The notes under the pieces: model-generated
The model's input: the letters and a program-made list of their open reading frames with translations, nothing else
The model's database searches: none
Told to the model about the DNA's origin: nothing
Source: Bradyrhizobium sp. CIAT3101
GTDB lineage: Bacteria; Pseudomonadota; Alphaproteobacteria; Rhizobiales; Xanthobacteraceae
Direction: 5' to 3'
DNA length: 64,000 bases
Assembly (NCBI RefSeq): GCF_029714945.1
Contig: NZ_CP121634.1
Location: 6,159,001 to 6,223,000 of the forward strand
Shown here: one piece after another, positions 27,716 to 35,389 of the stretch
How the letters are laid out: each line of letters opens with the position of its first letter
Position numbering within the stretch: the stretch's first letter is position 1
Made by a program: the position numbers and the translations under genes

Positions 27716-27808
27716 CGTAGGGTGGGCAAAGGCGCACTTGCGCCGTGCCCACGATCTTTCCGATACGGCGACAGACGCGTGGGCACGCTCCGCTTTGCCC
27801 ACCCTACG
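27716..27808. repeat. CGTAGGGTGGGCAAAG palindromic intergenic repeat, copy 1
   Basis: The 93-bp element begins CGTAGGGTGGGCAAAG and ends CTTTGCCCACCCTACG, with an inner pair CGTGCCCACGATCTTTCCG and CGTGGGCACG. The same element lies at 41422-41512. Both sit between genes, as dispersed bradyrhizobial palindromes do. Confidence 0.9.
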
Positions 27809-27840
27809 GCACTGAGCAACCTAGCGAAGCTGGTCTAATC

Positions 27841-29166
27841 TTAGCGCGGCGACTTCAGCCCGCCGTCCGCGGTCCAGCGATCCGGCTCGGGACTGTGCCC
27901 GATCAGCGCGAGGCCGTAGGCGATCGACTCGAACTGGTCGCCCGACATCAGCCGCTCATTGCCGAACCGGTCGGCGAACAGTTTTCGCACCGCCGGCACG
28001 AACGAGGTGCCGCCGGTCAGGAACACCTTCTCCACGTCGCGCGCGCTAATGCGGGCCTCGCCCAGCACCTTGTCGACCGTGGCGCCCAGGCGGGCGATGT
28101 CGTCGGCGATCCAGGCGTCAAAATTTTTCCGCGTGATGGTCGAGCCGATCTCGACACCGCCGCCCTTGAAGCGGAAGTCGACCTCGTCCCTGGCCGAGAG
28201 CGCGACCTTGGCGTCCGACACCGCGCGGTACAGCGAGAAGCCGAGATCGAGATCGACGATGGTGATGAAATCCTCGAGCAGCGCGGGCTTGACCGCGGTG
28301 CGTGCAAGCTCCCGCAGCTCGCGGAGATCGCCGTTGCTCTTCATCAGCGCGAGCTGATGCCAGCGCGCGAGGTTGGTGTAGTGGCTGTTCGGGACCGGCA
28401 GCACCTTGTCGAACGAGCGAAAGCTCGAGCCTTTGCCGAGCCGCGGCGAAACGACGTGATCGACGATGCGATAATCGAACGTGTCGCCCGCGATGCCGAT
28501 GCCGGCATGGCCAAGCGGCTCGGCGCGCAAGACGCCGCCCGCGCGCGAGAAACGCATCACCGAGAAGTCGCTGGTGCCGCCGCCGAAATCCGCGACCAGC
28601 ACGGTGGCATCGCGCTCCAGCCGGCGGGCGAAGGAGAACGCCGCCCCCACCGGCTCATAAACATAGCGCGCGTGACCGGCGCCGAGGCGCTCAAACGCGG
28701 CGCGATAGCGCTGCATCGCCAGATCGTCGTCGGGATTGCCGCCGGCAAAGCGCACCGGACGGCCGACCGTGATGTTCGCCACGTCGAATCCGAACTTGTC
28801 GCCGCCATGGCGCGCCAGCGTGCGCAGGAACGCCGCCAGAATATCCTCGAACTTGAAGCGCTGCCGGAACACCTGGGTGGTGTTGAAGCTGGAGCTCGCC
28901 GCAAAGGTCTTGAACGACTGCAGGAAGCGGTAGATGTGGCGGCCTTCGAGAAACTGCTCGATCGCCCACGGGCCGCCTTCGGCCTGGGCGCCGGCGCCAG
29001 GCCGGTCCTCCCAGAAGCACAGGGCCGAGACGTAGGTGCTGTGGCGTTGTCCGCCATGATCGAAGCGGATGGCCTCGACCCGGCGATCGTCCACCGCAAG
29101 GGCTACGACCGTGTTGCTGGTCCCAAAATCGATGCCGATCGAGACGGCGGGCGAGGCGCTCGACAT
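27841..29166 (-). CDS. Hsp70-family protein (YegD-like)
   Basis: A 441-residue actin/Hsp70 ATPase without the substrate-binding C-terminal half of DnaK. Phosphate-1 motif SIGIDFGTSNTVVAL (residues about 9-23), phosphate-2 VLVADFGGGTSDFSV (about 190-205) and adenosine motif VFLTGGTSFVPAV (about 385-398) are intact. Length and sequence match the YegD subgroup of atypical chaperones. No partner DnaJ or GrpE lies nearby. Confidence 0.9.
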   Translation of the reverse strand: MSSASPAVSIGIDFGTSNTVVALAVDDRRVEAIRFDHGGQRHSTYVSALCFWEDRPGAGAQAEGGPWAIEQFLEGRHIYRFLQSFKTFAASSSFNTTQVFRQRFKFEDILAAFLRTLARHGGDKFGFDVANITVGRPVRFAGGNPDDDLAMQRYRAAFERLGAGHARYVYEPVGAAFSFARRLERDATVLVADFGGGTSDFSVMRFSRAGGVLRAEPLGHAGIGIAGDTFDYRIVDHVVSPRLGKGSSFRSFDKVLPVPNSHYTNLARWHQLALMKSNGDLRELRELARTAVKPALLEDFITIVDLDLGFSLYRAVSDAKVALSARDEVDFRFKGGGVEIGSTITRKNFDAWIADDIARLGATVDKVLGEARISARDVEKVFLTGGTSFVPAVRKLFADRFGNERLMSGDQFESIAYGLALIGHSPEPDRWTADGGLKSPR

Positions 29167-29368
29167 GAACCACTCTGTAAGATGCTTGGAAAAGGGGGCG
29201 AACCACTAACCGTTTTGCACTGCGGTGCCAAGAGCCGGGTTCGAGCGCCGATCCGTACTGGCCCGGAGCCGCTTTTCTACCCTTTTTGAGCCGCAAACCG
29301 CGGGTTTTCGGCTCCAGAGACCCCTTTTAACGAAGCATTATGCTGCAATGCGGCAAATCGAATGCTGC

Positions 29369-29408
29369 TATGCAATGACATGCATAGACAGTGGCATCTG
29401 GTATACAT
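29369..29408 (+). promoter_or_regulatory. GntR-type operator copy 3 with adjacent dyad, upstream of the 45-aa peptide gene
   Basis: TGGCATCTGGTATACAT (29392-29408) matches the left half and centre of the operator family, with a weaker right arm. Just upstream TATGCA (29369-29374) and TGCATA (29381-29386) form another dyad, and TAGACA (29385-29390) is a -35-like hexamer abutting the site. It lies 57 bp before ATG 29465. Confidence 0.6.
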
Positions 29409-29464
29409 AGATTGCCTTTCGAAATGAGACAGCAGTACTGACTGTCTTGAGAAAGGGAATTCCG

Positions 29465-29602
29465 ATGTCCAAGTCCGCTTCCGTCGCGCTCGCGCCCTCC
29501 GCCTCGCTGTTCGCCCGCTTCATGGCCGCCGTCGACCGCTTCCTGATGGCCAGCGCCGAGATCTCGAACCACAACGGCGATCTGCCCCGCTTCGGCCTGT
29601 AA
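29465..29602 (+). CDS. 45-residue peptide gene under a GntR-type operator
   Basis: Encodes 45 residues: a Ser/Ala-rich N-terminus, an amphipathic helix SLFARFMAAVDRFLMASAEI, and a polar tail NHNGDLPRFGL. AAGGGA precedes the ATG by 8 bases, and a hairpin terminator with a T-rich tail follows 71 bp after the stop. It is thus a complete single-gene unit between Hsp70 and the first transporter. No signal peptide. I recall similar short proteins in bradyrhizobia, but cannot name a family. The operator copy suggests induction with the oxalate genes. Confidence 0.65.
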   Translation: MSKSASVALAPSASLFARFMAAVDRFLMASAEISNHNGDLPRFGL

Positions 29603-29673
29603 GGGCCAGGACGAGCGCCGGCGCGTCGAATTGTCGCGGCGGTTGTAAAACCAGCGAACTCCTACTTTTGAAG

Positions 29674-29704
29674 AATGGCCCTGCTCTGCGGGGCCATTTC
29701 TATT
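29674..29704 (+). terminator. Terminator after the 45-aa peptide gene
   Basis: AATGGCCC (29674-29681) pairs with GGGCCATT (29691-29698), followed by TCTATTT. Confidence 0.75.
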
Positions 29705-29775
29705 TGGGAATCGGCTCATTCTCGCAGCTTCGAAAACGGGGTTGCGTCATAAGCGCACAATGGGCCGCCGCGCGC

Positions 29776-29800
29776 TTGAAGCTTGGCATAATGAATACAA
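29776..29800 (+). promoter_or_regulatory. -35-like TTGAAG plus GntR-type operator copy 4, upstream of transporter 1
   Basis: TTGAAG (29776-29781) is followed after 2 bases by TGGCATAATGAATACAA (29784-29800). The left arm TGGCAT is exact and the right arm ATACAA is partial. It ends 51 bp before the transporter start. Confidence 0.55.
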
Positions 29801-29851
29801 GAATGCCTCTAACGCTCGCTCAAAAAAACAGAAGCGCTCATTGGAGGATTC

Positions 29852-31141
29852 ATGACGGACATGGTGCAGACAACAACGGCTCCTGCAGCCGCCCGCGTCA
29901 GCGACACGTATCGCTGGGCGCAACTGGCGATCGGCGTGGCGGCCATGGTGATGATCGCCAACTACCAATACGGCTGGACGTTCTTCGTCCCCGACATCCA
30001 GAAGAAATTCGGTTGGGATCGCGCCTCGATCCAGTGGGCCTTTACCCTGTTTGTTTTGTTCGAGACCTGGCTGGTGCCGGTCGAAGGATGGTTTGTCGAT
30101 AAATACGGTCCGCGCATCGTCGTGCTCGTCGGCGGCGTGCTCTGCGCGATCGGCTGGATGATCAACGCGCAGGCCACCACGCTCAACGGCTACTATCTCG
30201 GCATGATCGTCGCGGGCATCGGCGCCGGCGGCGTCTACGGCACCTGCGTCGGCAACGCGCTGAAATGGTTTCCCGACAAGCGCGGTCTCGCCGCAGGCAT
30301 CACGGCCGCCGGCTTCGGCGCAGGCTCCGCGCTCACCGTCGCGCCGATCCAGGCCATGATCAAGGATAGCGGCTTCCAGACCACCTTCCTCTATTTCGGC
30401 CTCGGACAAGGCATCATCATCTGCATTCTCGCGTTTTTCCTGCTGGCGCCGAAGCCGGGCCAGGTGCCGGCCGTGGTGGCAAACGCAGCGCTGGCGCAGA
30501 CGCGGCGCAACTACCAGCCGACCGAAGTTCTGCGTCAGCCGATCTTCTGGTTGATGTACTTCATGTTCGTGATCGTCGGCGCCGGCGGGTTGATGGTGAC
30601 GGCGAATCTGAAGCCGATCGCGGTCGACTGGAAGGTCGACGCCGTGCCGGTCACGCTGATCGGCATGACCATGACCGCGGTGACGTTCGCGGCGACCATC
30701 GACCGCGTGCTCAACGGCCTGACGCGTCCGTTCTTCGGCTGGATCTCCGACATGATCGGCCGCGAGAACACGATGTTCATCGCCTTCGGCATGGAAGGTT
30801 TTGGCATCTGGATGCTCTATCTCTGGGGCCAGGACCCGATCTGGTTCGTGATCCTGTCGGGCTTCGTGTTCTTCGCCTGGGGTGAGATCTACTCGCTGTT
30901 CCCCTCGACCTGCACCGACACGTTCGGCGCGAAGTTCGCGACCACCAATGCCGGCCTGCTCTACACCGCCAAGGGCACCGCCGCGTTGCTGGTGCCGCTT
31001 GCAAACTACGTGCAGCAGACTTCCGGCCATTGGGACAACGTGTTCATCCTCGCGGCCGGCGCCAACATCCTCGCCTCGCTACTGGCGATCCTGGTGCTGA
31101 AACCCTGGCGCAAGGTCGTGGTCGCGCAATCGAGCGTCTGA
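29852..31141 (+). CDS. OxlT-type MFS transporter 1 (oxalate/formate antiporter family)
   Basis: A 429-residue protein with 12 predicted membrane spans. Motifs typical of the oxalate:formate antiporter family are GGVYGTCVGNALKWFPDKRG, NGLTRPFFGWISDMIGREN and, in TM11, TAKGTAALLVP with Lys374, which plausibly corresponds to the oxalate-binding Lys of OxlT. GGAGG precedes the ATG. It should import oxalate, by exchange with formate or by another mechanism. A strong terminator follows, so it forms its own unit with an operator in front. Confidence 0.9.
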   Translation: MTDMVQTTTAPAAARVSDTYRWAQLAIGVAAMVMIANYQYGWTFFVPDIQKKFGWDRASIQWAFTLFVLFETWLVPVEGWFVDKYGPRIVVLVGGVLCAIGWMINAQATTLNGYYLGMIVAGIGAGGVYGTCVGNALKWFPDKRGLAAGITAAGFGAGSALTVAPIQAMIKDSGFQTTFLYFGLGQGIIICILAFFLLAPKPGQVPAVVANAALAQTRRNYQPTEVLRQPIFWLMYFMFVIVGAGGLMVTANLKPIAVDWKVDAVPVTLIGMTMTAVTFAATIDRVLNGLTRPFFGWISDMIGRENTMFIAFGMEGFGIWMLYLWGQDPIWFVILSGFVFFAWGEIYSLFPSTCTDTFGAKFATTNAGLLYTAKGTAALLVPLANYVQQTSGHWDNVFILAAGANILASLLAILVLKPWRKVVVAQSSV

Positions 31142-31171
31142 ACTCGTCCAACCAACACCATCTCGCGAACG

Positions 31172-31204
31172 ACGCCCGGCCTCACGGCCGGGCGTTTTCG
31201 TTTT
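31172..31204 (+). terminator. Rho-independent terminator after transporter 1
   Basis: ACGCCCGGCC and GGCCGGGCGT form a perfect 10-bp stem with a TCAC loop, followed by TTTCGTTTT. Confidence 0.9.
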
Positions 31205-31276
31205 GCCCGAATATACCCTAATACCGGAAACCCGAAGGAACCTGCACTTTTCTTGAGCCGGGCGGCAAGATAGGCC

Positions 31277-31301
31277 TTGCATTCTGGAATATGGTATACC
31301 A
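31277..31301 (+). promoter_or_regulatory. -35-like TTGCAT plus GntR-type operator copy 5, upstream of transporter 2
   Basis: TTGCAT (31277-31282) is followed after 2 bases by TGGAATATGGTATACCA (31285-31301). The core TGGTATACCA (31292-31301) is itself a perfect palindrome. The chosen transporter start is 100 bp downstream. Confidence 0.7.
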
Positions 31302-31400
31302 AGCTGCCGCCCGCGCTTGCGACGATAAGCCACAATATTTGCGACACTCCGTCATATGGGCAGCAGTGTCGTGACCAGACAGGCGCTTGGGAGGTTGTTG

Positions 31401-32735
31401 ATGATGTCCAGCACGGACGGCGCCGTGACCGCTGCGCCCCTACGAACCGGTTTCCGTTGGCTCCAGCTCGCAATGGGCATCGTCTGCATGGCGATGATCG
31501 CGAACCTGCAATATGGCTGGACGCTGTTCGTCGATCCGATCGATGCCAAGTACCATTGGGGTCGCGCCGCGATCCAGCTCGCCTTCACCATCTTCGTCGT
31601 CACCGAGACCTGGCTGGTGCCGATCGAGGCCTGGTTCGTCGACAAATACGGCCCGCGCATCGTCATCATGTTCGGCGGCGTGATGATCGCACTGTCCTGG
31701 ATCCTCAACTCCTACGCTGACTCGCTTCCCGTGCTCTACGCGGCGGCCGTCATCGGCGGCATGGGTGCGGGCGCGGTGTACGGCACCTGCGTCGGCAACG
31801 CGCTGAAATGGTTTCCCGATCGCCGCGGCCTCGCCGCCGGCGCAACCGCCGCCGGGTTCGGCGCGGGCGCAGCCCTCACCATCGTGCCGATCGCGACCAT
31901 GATTGCGACGAGCGGCTATCAGCACGCGTTCCTCACCTTCGGCATCGGCCAGGGCGTGATCGTGTTCGTGCTCGCCTTCTTCATCCAGCCGCCGCGGCTC
32001 TCGATCCCGCCGAAGAAGAAGCAGCTCAACCTGCCGCAGACCAAGATCGACTTCACCCCGCCGCAGGTGCTGCGCGCCCCGATTTTCTGGGTGATGTATC
32101 TCGTCTTCGTCATGGTCGCCTCCGGCGGCCTGATGACCGCGGCCCAGATCGCGCCGATCGCGCACGACTTCAAGATCGCCGACACGCCGGTCTCGCTTGC
32201 CGGCTTCCAGATGGCCGCCTTGACGTTCGCGATCTCGCTCGACCGTATCTTCGACGGCTTCGGCCGCCCGTTCTTCGGCTTCGTGTCCGACACGATCGGC
32301 CGTGAGCACACCATGTTCATCGCCTTCGGCACGGCGGCGGTGATGCTGCTGACTCTGTCGGCCTACGGTCACGTTCCGATCGTGTTCGTGCTCGCCACTG
32401 CGATTTATTTCGGCGTGTTCGGCGAGATCTACTCGCTATTCCCAGCCACCTGCGGCGACACCTTCGGCTCGAAATATGCGACCACCAACAACGGCATGCT
32501 CTACACCGCGAAGGGCACCGCCTCCCTGCTCGTCCCGCTCGCAAGCGTGATCTCGACCGCCTATGGCTGGAAGGCCGTGTTCGTGGTGGCCGTGGCGCTG
32601 AACGCGACGGCCGCGCTGATGGCGCTGTTCGTGATCAAGCCGCTGCGCCGCTCCTTCATCCTGGGCAAGGAAGCCGAGAGCGCCAGCACCGCAACTGCAA
32701 GTGCCGAAACCAGAGCCAAGACCGGGACGGCGTAG
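31401..32735 (+). CDS. OxlT-type MFS transporter 2 (oxalate/formate antiporter family)
   Basis: A 444-residue paralogue of the preceding carrier with the same motifs: GAVYGTCVGNALKWFPDRRG, DGFGRPFFGFVSDTIGREH and TAKGTASLLVP with Lys371. ATG 31401 was chosen for GGGAGG six bases upstream. The C-terminal tail is longer and Ala/Thr/Glu-rich. The neighbouring paralogue and separate operators suggest different affinity, direction or counter-ion (for example oxalate uptake against formate export), which the sequence cannot settle. Confidence 0.9.
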   Translation: MMSSTDGAVTAAPLRTGFRWLQLAMGIVCMAMIANLQYGWTLFVDPIDAKYHWGRAAIQLAFTIFVVTETWLVPIEAWFVDKYGPRIVIMFGGVMIALSWILNSYADSLPVLYAAAVIGGMGAGAVYGTCVGNALKWFPDRRGLAAGATAAGFGAGAALTIVPIATMIATSGYQHAFLTFGIGQGVIVFVLAFFIQPPRLSIPPKKKQLNLPQTKIDFTPPQVLRAPIFWVMYLVFVMVASGGLMTAAQIAPIAHDFKIADTPVSLAGFQMAALTFAISLDRIFDGFGRPFFGFVSDTIGREHTMFIAFGTAAVMLLTLSAYGHVPIVFVLATAIYFGVFGEIYSLFPATCGDTFGSKYATTNNGMLYTAKGTASLLVPLASVISTAYGWKAVFVVAVALNATAALMALFVIKPLRRSFILGKEAESASTATASAETRAKTGTA

Positions 32736-32762
32736 CCGACCACACGCCGGCACGACGGTCAG

Positions 32763-32791
32763 AAGGGGCGCAGCGATGCGCCCCTTTTTTC
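32763..32791 (+). terminator. Rho-independent terminator after transporter 2
   Basis: AAGGGGCGCA and TGCGCCCCTT form a 10-bp stem with a GCGA loop, running into TTTTCT. Confidence 0.9.
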
Positions 32792-32872
32792 TTTGCGATC
32801 CTGCTGCGTGGTCCCGACGACAAACGTCAGTATTGCTGCCGCAAGAATTTTCGGATCAGCCAAAACCAGCGC

Positions 32873-32897
32873 TTGACGATTGGCATTATGTATACCA
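32873..32897 (+). promoter_or_regulatory. TTGACG -35 element plus GntR-type operator copy 6, upstream of the CBS gene
   Basis: TTGACG (32873-32878) is followed after 2 bases by TGGCATTATGTATACCA (32881-32897), with arms TGGCAT/ATACCA. The CBS-protein start is at 32931, with GGGAGG in front of it. Confidence 0.72.
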
Positions 32898-32930
32898 CAC
32901 TTCCCTCATCGTTCACCCAGGGAGGTTGCC

Positions 32931-33359
32931 ATGCTGGTCGGAGACATTCTGCGCAAGAAGACGCCGCGCGTTGTCACGGTGCGAATGAACGAAACGGTGG
33001 GTATCGCCGCCAAGCTGATGCGGGCCAACAACATCAGCGCGCTGGTAGTGAAGGACGTGGTCCGCTCCGAAGGCAACACCGCGGTCGGCATGTTCACCGA
33101 GCGCGACGTGGTGCGCGCGGTGGCCGAGCACGGCGCCAATGCGATCAACGTCAAGGTCTCGCAGCTCGTATCGGTGCAGCAGCTCGTCTCCTGCACCTCG
33201 TCCGATACGATCGAGCACGTCCGGCACCTGATGAACCGGAATCACATCAGGCACCTGCCCGTGATCGACGATTACAGCCTCGTCTCTGTCATCAGCATGC
33301 GCGACATCGCGGCTGCCGTTGACGAGGCGCTGAACGGCTCGCCGCAAGCGGCAGCCTGA
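32931..33359 (+). CDS. Two-CBS-domain protein
   Basis: A 142-residue protein made of one Bateman pair: CBS1 about residues 8-62 (RMNETVGIAAKLMRANNISA to MFTERDVVRAVAEHGA) and CBS2 about 72-130 (CTSSDTIEHVRHLMNRNHIR to VISMRDIAAAVDEAL). Such stand-alone proteins bind AMP, ATP or NAD(H) and regulate a partner. The ATG at 32931 follows GGGAGG. It begins a transcription unit headed by operator copy 6 and precedes the PanE-like gene by 114 bp. A regulatory role in oxalate metabolism, such as sensing energy charge, is inference. Confidence 0.9.
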   Translation: MLVGDILRKKTPRVVTVRMNETVGIAAKLMRANNISALVVKDVVRSEGNTAVGMFTERDVVRAVAEHGANAINVKVSQLVSVQQLVSCTSSDTIEHVRHLMNRNHIRHLPVIDDYSLVSVISMRDIAAAVDEALNGSPQAAA

Positions 33360-33400
33360 TCACTTAAAGCGGCGAACCTCTTCCCCTGCGACTACCGGCC

Positions 33401-33424
33401 CCGGCTCGGACACCTCCGAGCCGG
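33401..33424 (+). terminator. Hairpin between CBS and PanE-like genes
   Basis: CCGGCTCGGA and TCCGAGCCGG form a perfect 10-bp stem around CACC. Only a short T-run (TCTTTCG) follows nine bases later, so it may attenuate rather than stop transcription into the PanE-like gene. Confidence 0.55.
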
Positions 33425-33473
33425 ACCGGATCTTTCGTCCCAATTTTCCGGTTTCTGATCCCGCGAGGATTTC

Positions 33474-34493
33474 ATGAAGATCTGCATCTACGGCGCCGGC
33501 GCGATCGGCGGATATCTCGGCGTGCAGCTGGCGCGCGCAGGCGCCGATGTCAGCCTGGTCGCACGCGGCGCGCATCTGGCCGCGATGCGCGAGCACGGCC
33601 TGACGCTGCTCGCCGGCGAGGAGAAGCACACCGTCTATCCCCGCTGCACCGACAACGCGGCCGAGCTCGGCGTGCAGGACTACATCATCGTCACGCTGAA
33701 GGCGCATTCGATCACCGGCGTGATCGAGAAGATGCAGCCGCTGCTCGGGCCGCACACCCGCATCGTCACCGCGGTCAACGGCATCCCCTATTGGTACTTC
33801 CACAAGCACGGCGGCGAGTACGAGAACTCGACGCTCGAGAGCATCGATCCCGGCGGCCGGCAATGGCGCGAGCTCGGGGCCGAACGCGCCATCGGCTGCA
33901 TCGTCTATCCCGCCACCGAGCTCGAGGCGCCCGGCGTGATCCGCCACGTCTACGGCAACAATTTCCCGCTCGGCGAGCCGTCCGGCGAGATCACGTCGGA
34001 CGTGCAGCGCCTCGCCGACCTGTTCGTCGCGGCCGGCCTGAAGGCGCCGGTGCTCGACCGCATCCGCGACGAGATCTGGCTGAAGCTCTGGGGCAATGTC
34101 TGCTTCAACCCGATCAGCGCGCTGACGCACGCAACGCTCGACGTGATCTGCACCGATCCGTCCACGCGGGCGCTATCGCGCGCGATCATGGTGGAGACGC
34201 AGGCGATCGCCGAAACCTTCGGCGTCAAGTTCCGCGTCGATGTCGAGCGCCGCATCGAGGGTGCCCGCAAGGTCGGCGCACACAAGACCTCGATGCTGCA
34301 GGATCTCGAGCGCGGCCGGCCGATGGAGATCGACCCGCTCGTCACCGTGGTGCAGGAGATGGGCCGCCTGACCAAGATCGCGACGCCCGCGCTCGACTCG
34401 GTGCTGGCGATGGTGACGCAGCGCGCCCGCGTCGCCGGCCTGTATGACGGCGTCTCCGCGCCTACCGATCCTCGCGCACTGGCGGTGGCGTGA
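33474..34493 (+). CDS. PanE/ketopantoate-reductase-family enzyme; candidate oxalyl-CoA reductase
   Basis: A 339-residue NADP-type reductase. The Rossmann motif is MKICIYGAGAIGGYLGVQLA. The catalytic Lys204 is in EIWLKLWGNVCFNPISALT. The substrate-side motif HKTSMLQDLERGRPMEID is present. General family function is 2-dehydropantoate reduction. However, in Methylobacterium extorquens AM1 a PanE homologue (PanE2) in the oxalate locus was reported to reduce oxalyl-CoA to glyoxylate. The position here (after OxlT genes and a shared operator, with no pantothenate genes nearby) favours that role. The downstream FAH gene overlaps its stop codon by one base. Confidence 0.88.
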   Translation: MKICIYGAGAIGGYLGVQLARAGADVSLVARGAHLAAMREHGLTLLAGEEKHTVYPRCTDNAAELGVQDYIIVTLKAHSITGVIEKMQPLLGPHTRIVTAVNGIPYWYFHKHGGEYENSTLESIDPGGRQWRELGAERAIGCIVYPATELEAPGVIRHVYGNNFPLGEPSGEITSDVQRLADLFVAAGLKAPVLDRIRDEIWLKLWGNVCFNPISALTHATLDVICTDPSTRALSRAIMVETQAIAETFGVKFRVDVERRIEGARKVGAHKTSMLQDLERGRPMEIDPLVTVVQEMGRLTKIATPALDSVLAMVTQRARVAGLYDGVSAPTDPRALAVA

Positions 34494-35278
34494 TGGCGGG
34501 CGAGATGAAACATTGGGTCCGCTTCCGCCACGCCGGCGCGACCGGCTTCGGCACGCTGACCGCATCAGGCATCAGCGTGCATGAAGGCGAGATGTTCGGC
34601 CGCAACGCGGCCACCGGCAAAACCCTGGCGCTGTCGGAGGTCGAGCTGCTCGCACCTTGCGCGCCCAGCAAGATCGTTGCGCTCTGGAATAATTTTCACG
34701 CGCTCGCGGCCAAGCTCAATCAGCCCGAGCCGCCGGAGCCGCTCTACCTGCTCAAGGCCACCACCACCATCACGACGCCCGGCGCCGTGATCCGCCGTCC
34801 TTCCTACTACGACGGCAAGACCACCTATGAGGGCGAGCTCGGCATCGTCATCGGCAAGACCTGCGCCCGCGTCTCGCCGGCGGAAGCCGACGGCTTCATC
34901 TTCGGCTATACCTGCGTCAACGACATCACCGCCAACGACATCCTGACCAGCGATCCCACCTTTCCCCAGTGGGCCCGCGCCAAGGGCATCGACGATTACG
35001 GTCCGTTCGGCCCGGTGATCGCGACCGGCCTCGATCCGGCAAAGCTCACGGTACGCACCATCCTCAACGGCGCGGAGCGGCAGAACTATCCGATCGCCGA
35101 CATGATCTTCAGCGCGCAACAGCTCGTCAGCAAGATCTCCCACGACATGACCCTGCTCCCCGGCGACCTCATCGCGGTCGGCACCTCGGTCGGCGTCGGC
35201 GTGATGAAGGAGCCCGTGAACACGGTCACCGTGGCGATCGACGGCATCGGCGAATTGACCAACGAGTTTCGGCTGTAG
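34493..35278 (+). CDS. Fumarylacetoacetate-hydrolase-family protein
   Basis: A 261-residue protein with the FAH fold. The metal-ligand region is TYEGELGIVIGKTC, with YTCVNDITANDI and the C-terminal GDLIAVGTSVGVGVMKE. The ATG overlaps the PanE-like stop (TGATG), so the two are translationally coupled. Family members hydrolyse acylpyruvates, isomerise hydroxyhexadienedioates or decarboxylate oxaloacetate (FAHD1-like). In this context a 2-oxo dicarboxylate is plausible, but the substrate is unknown. Confidence 0.88.
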   Translation: MAGEMKHWVRFRHAGATGFGTLTASGISVHEGEMFGRNAATGKTLALSEVELLAPCAPSKIVALWNNFHALAAKLNQPEPPEPLYLLKATTTITTPGAVIRRPSYYDGKTTYEGELGIVIGKTCARVSPAEADGFIFGYTCVNDITANDILTSDPTFPQWARAKGIDDYGPFGPVIATGLDPAKLTVRTILNGAERQNYPIADMIFSAQQLVSKISHDMTLLPGDLIAVGTSVGVGVMKEPVNTVTVAIDGIGELTNEFRL

Positions 35279-35389
35279 CCTCGCCGGTGATTTTCGCCGC
35301 AGCGCGGCAAAATTGATCCTGCGCAAATTGCGCCGTCGTGGCCGTCGCTATCCTCCCGGCAATCAATTTCTGATGCCAGGGAGGATGCC

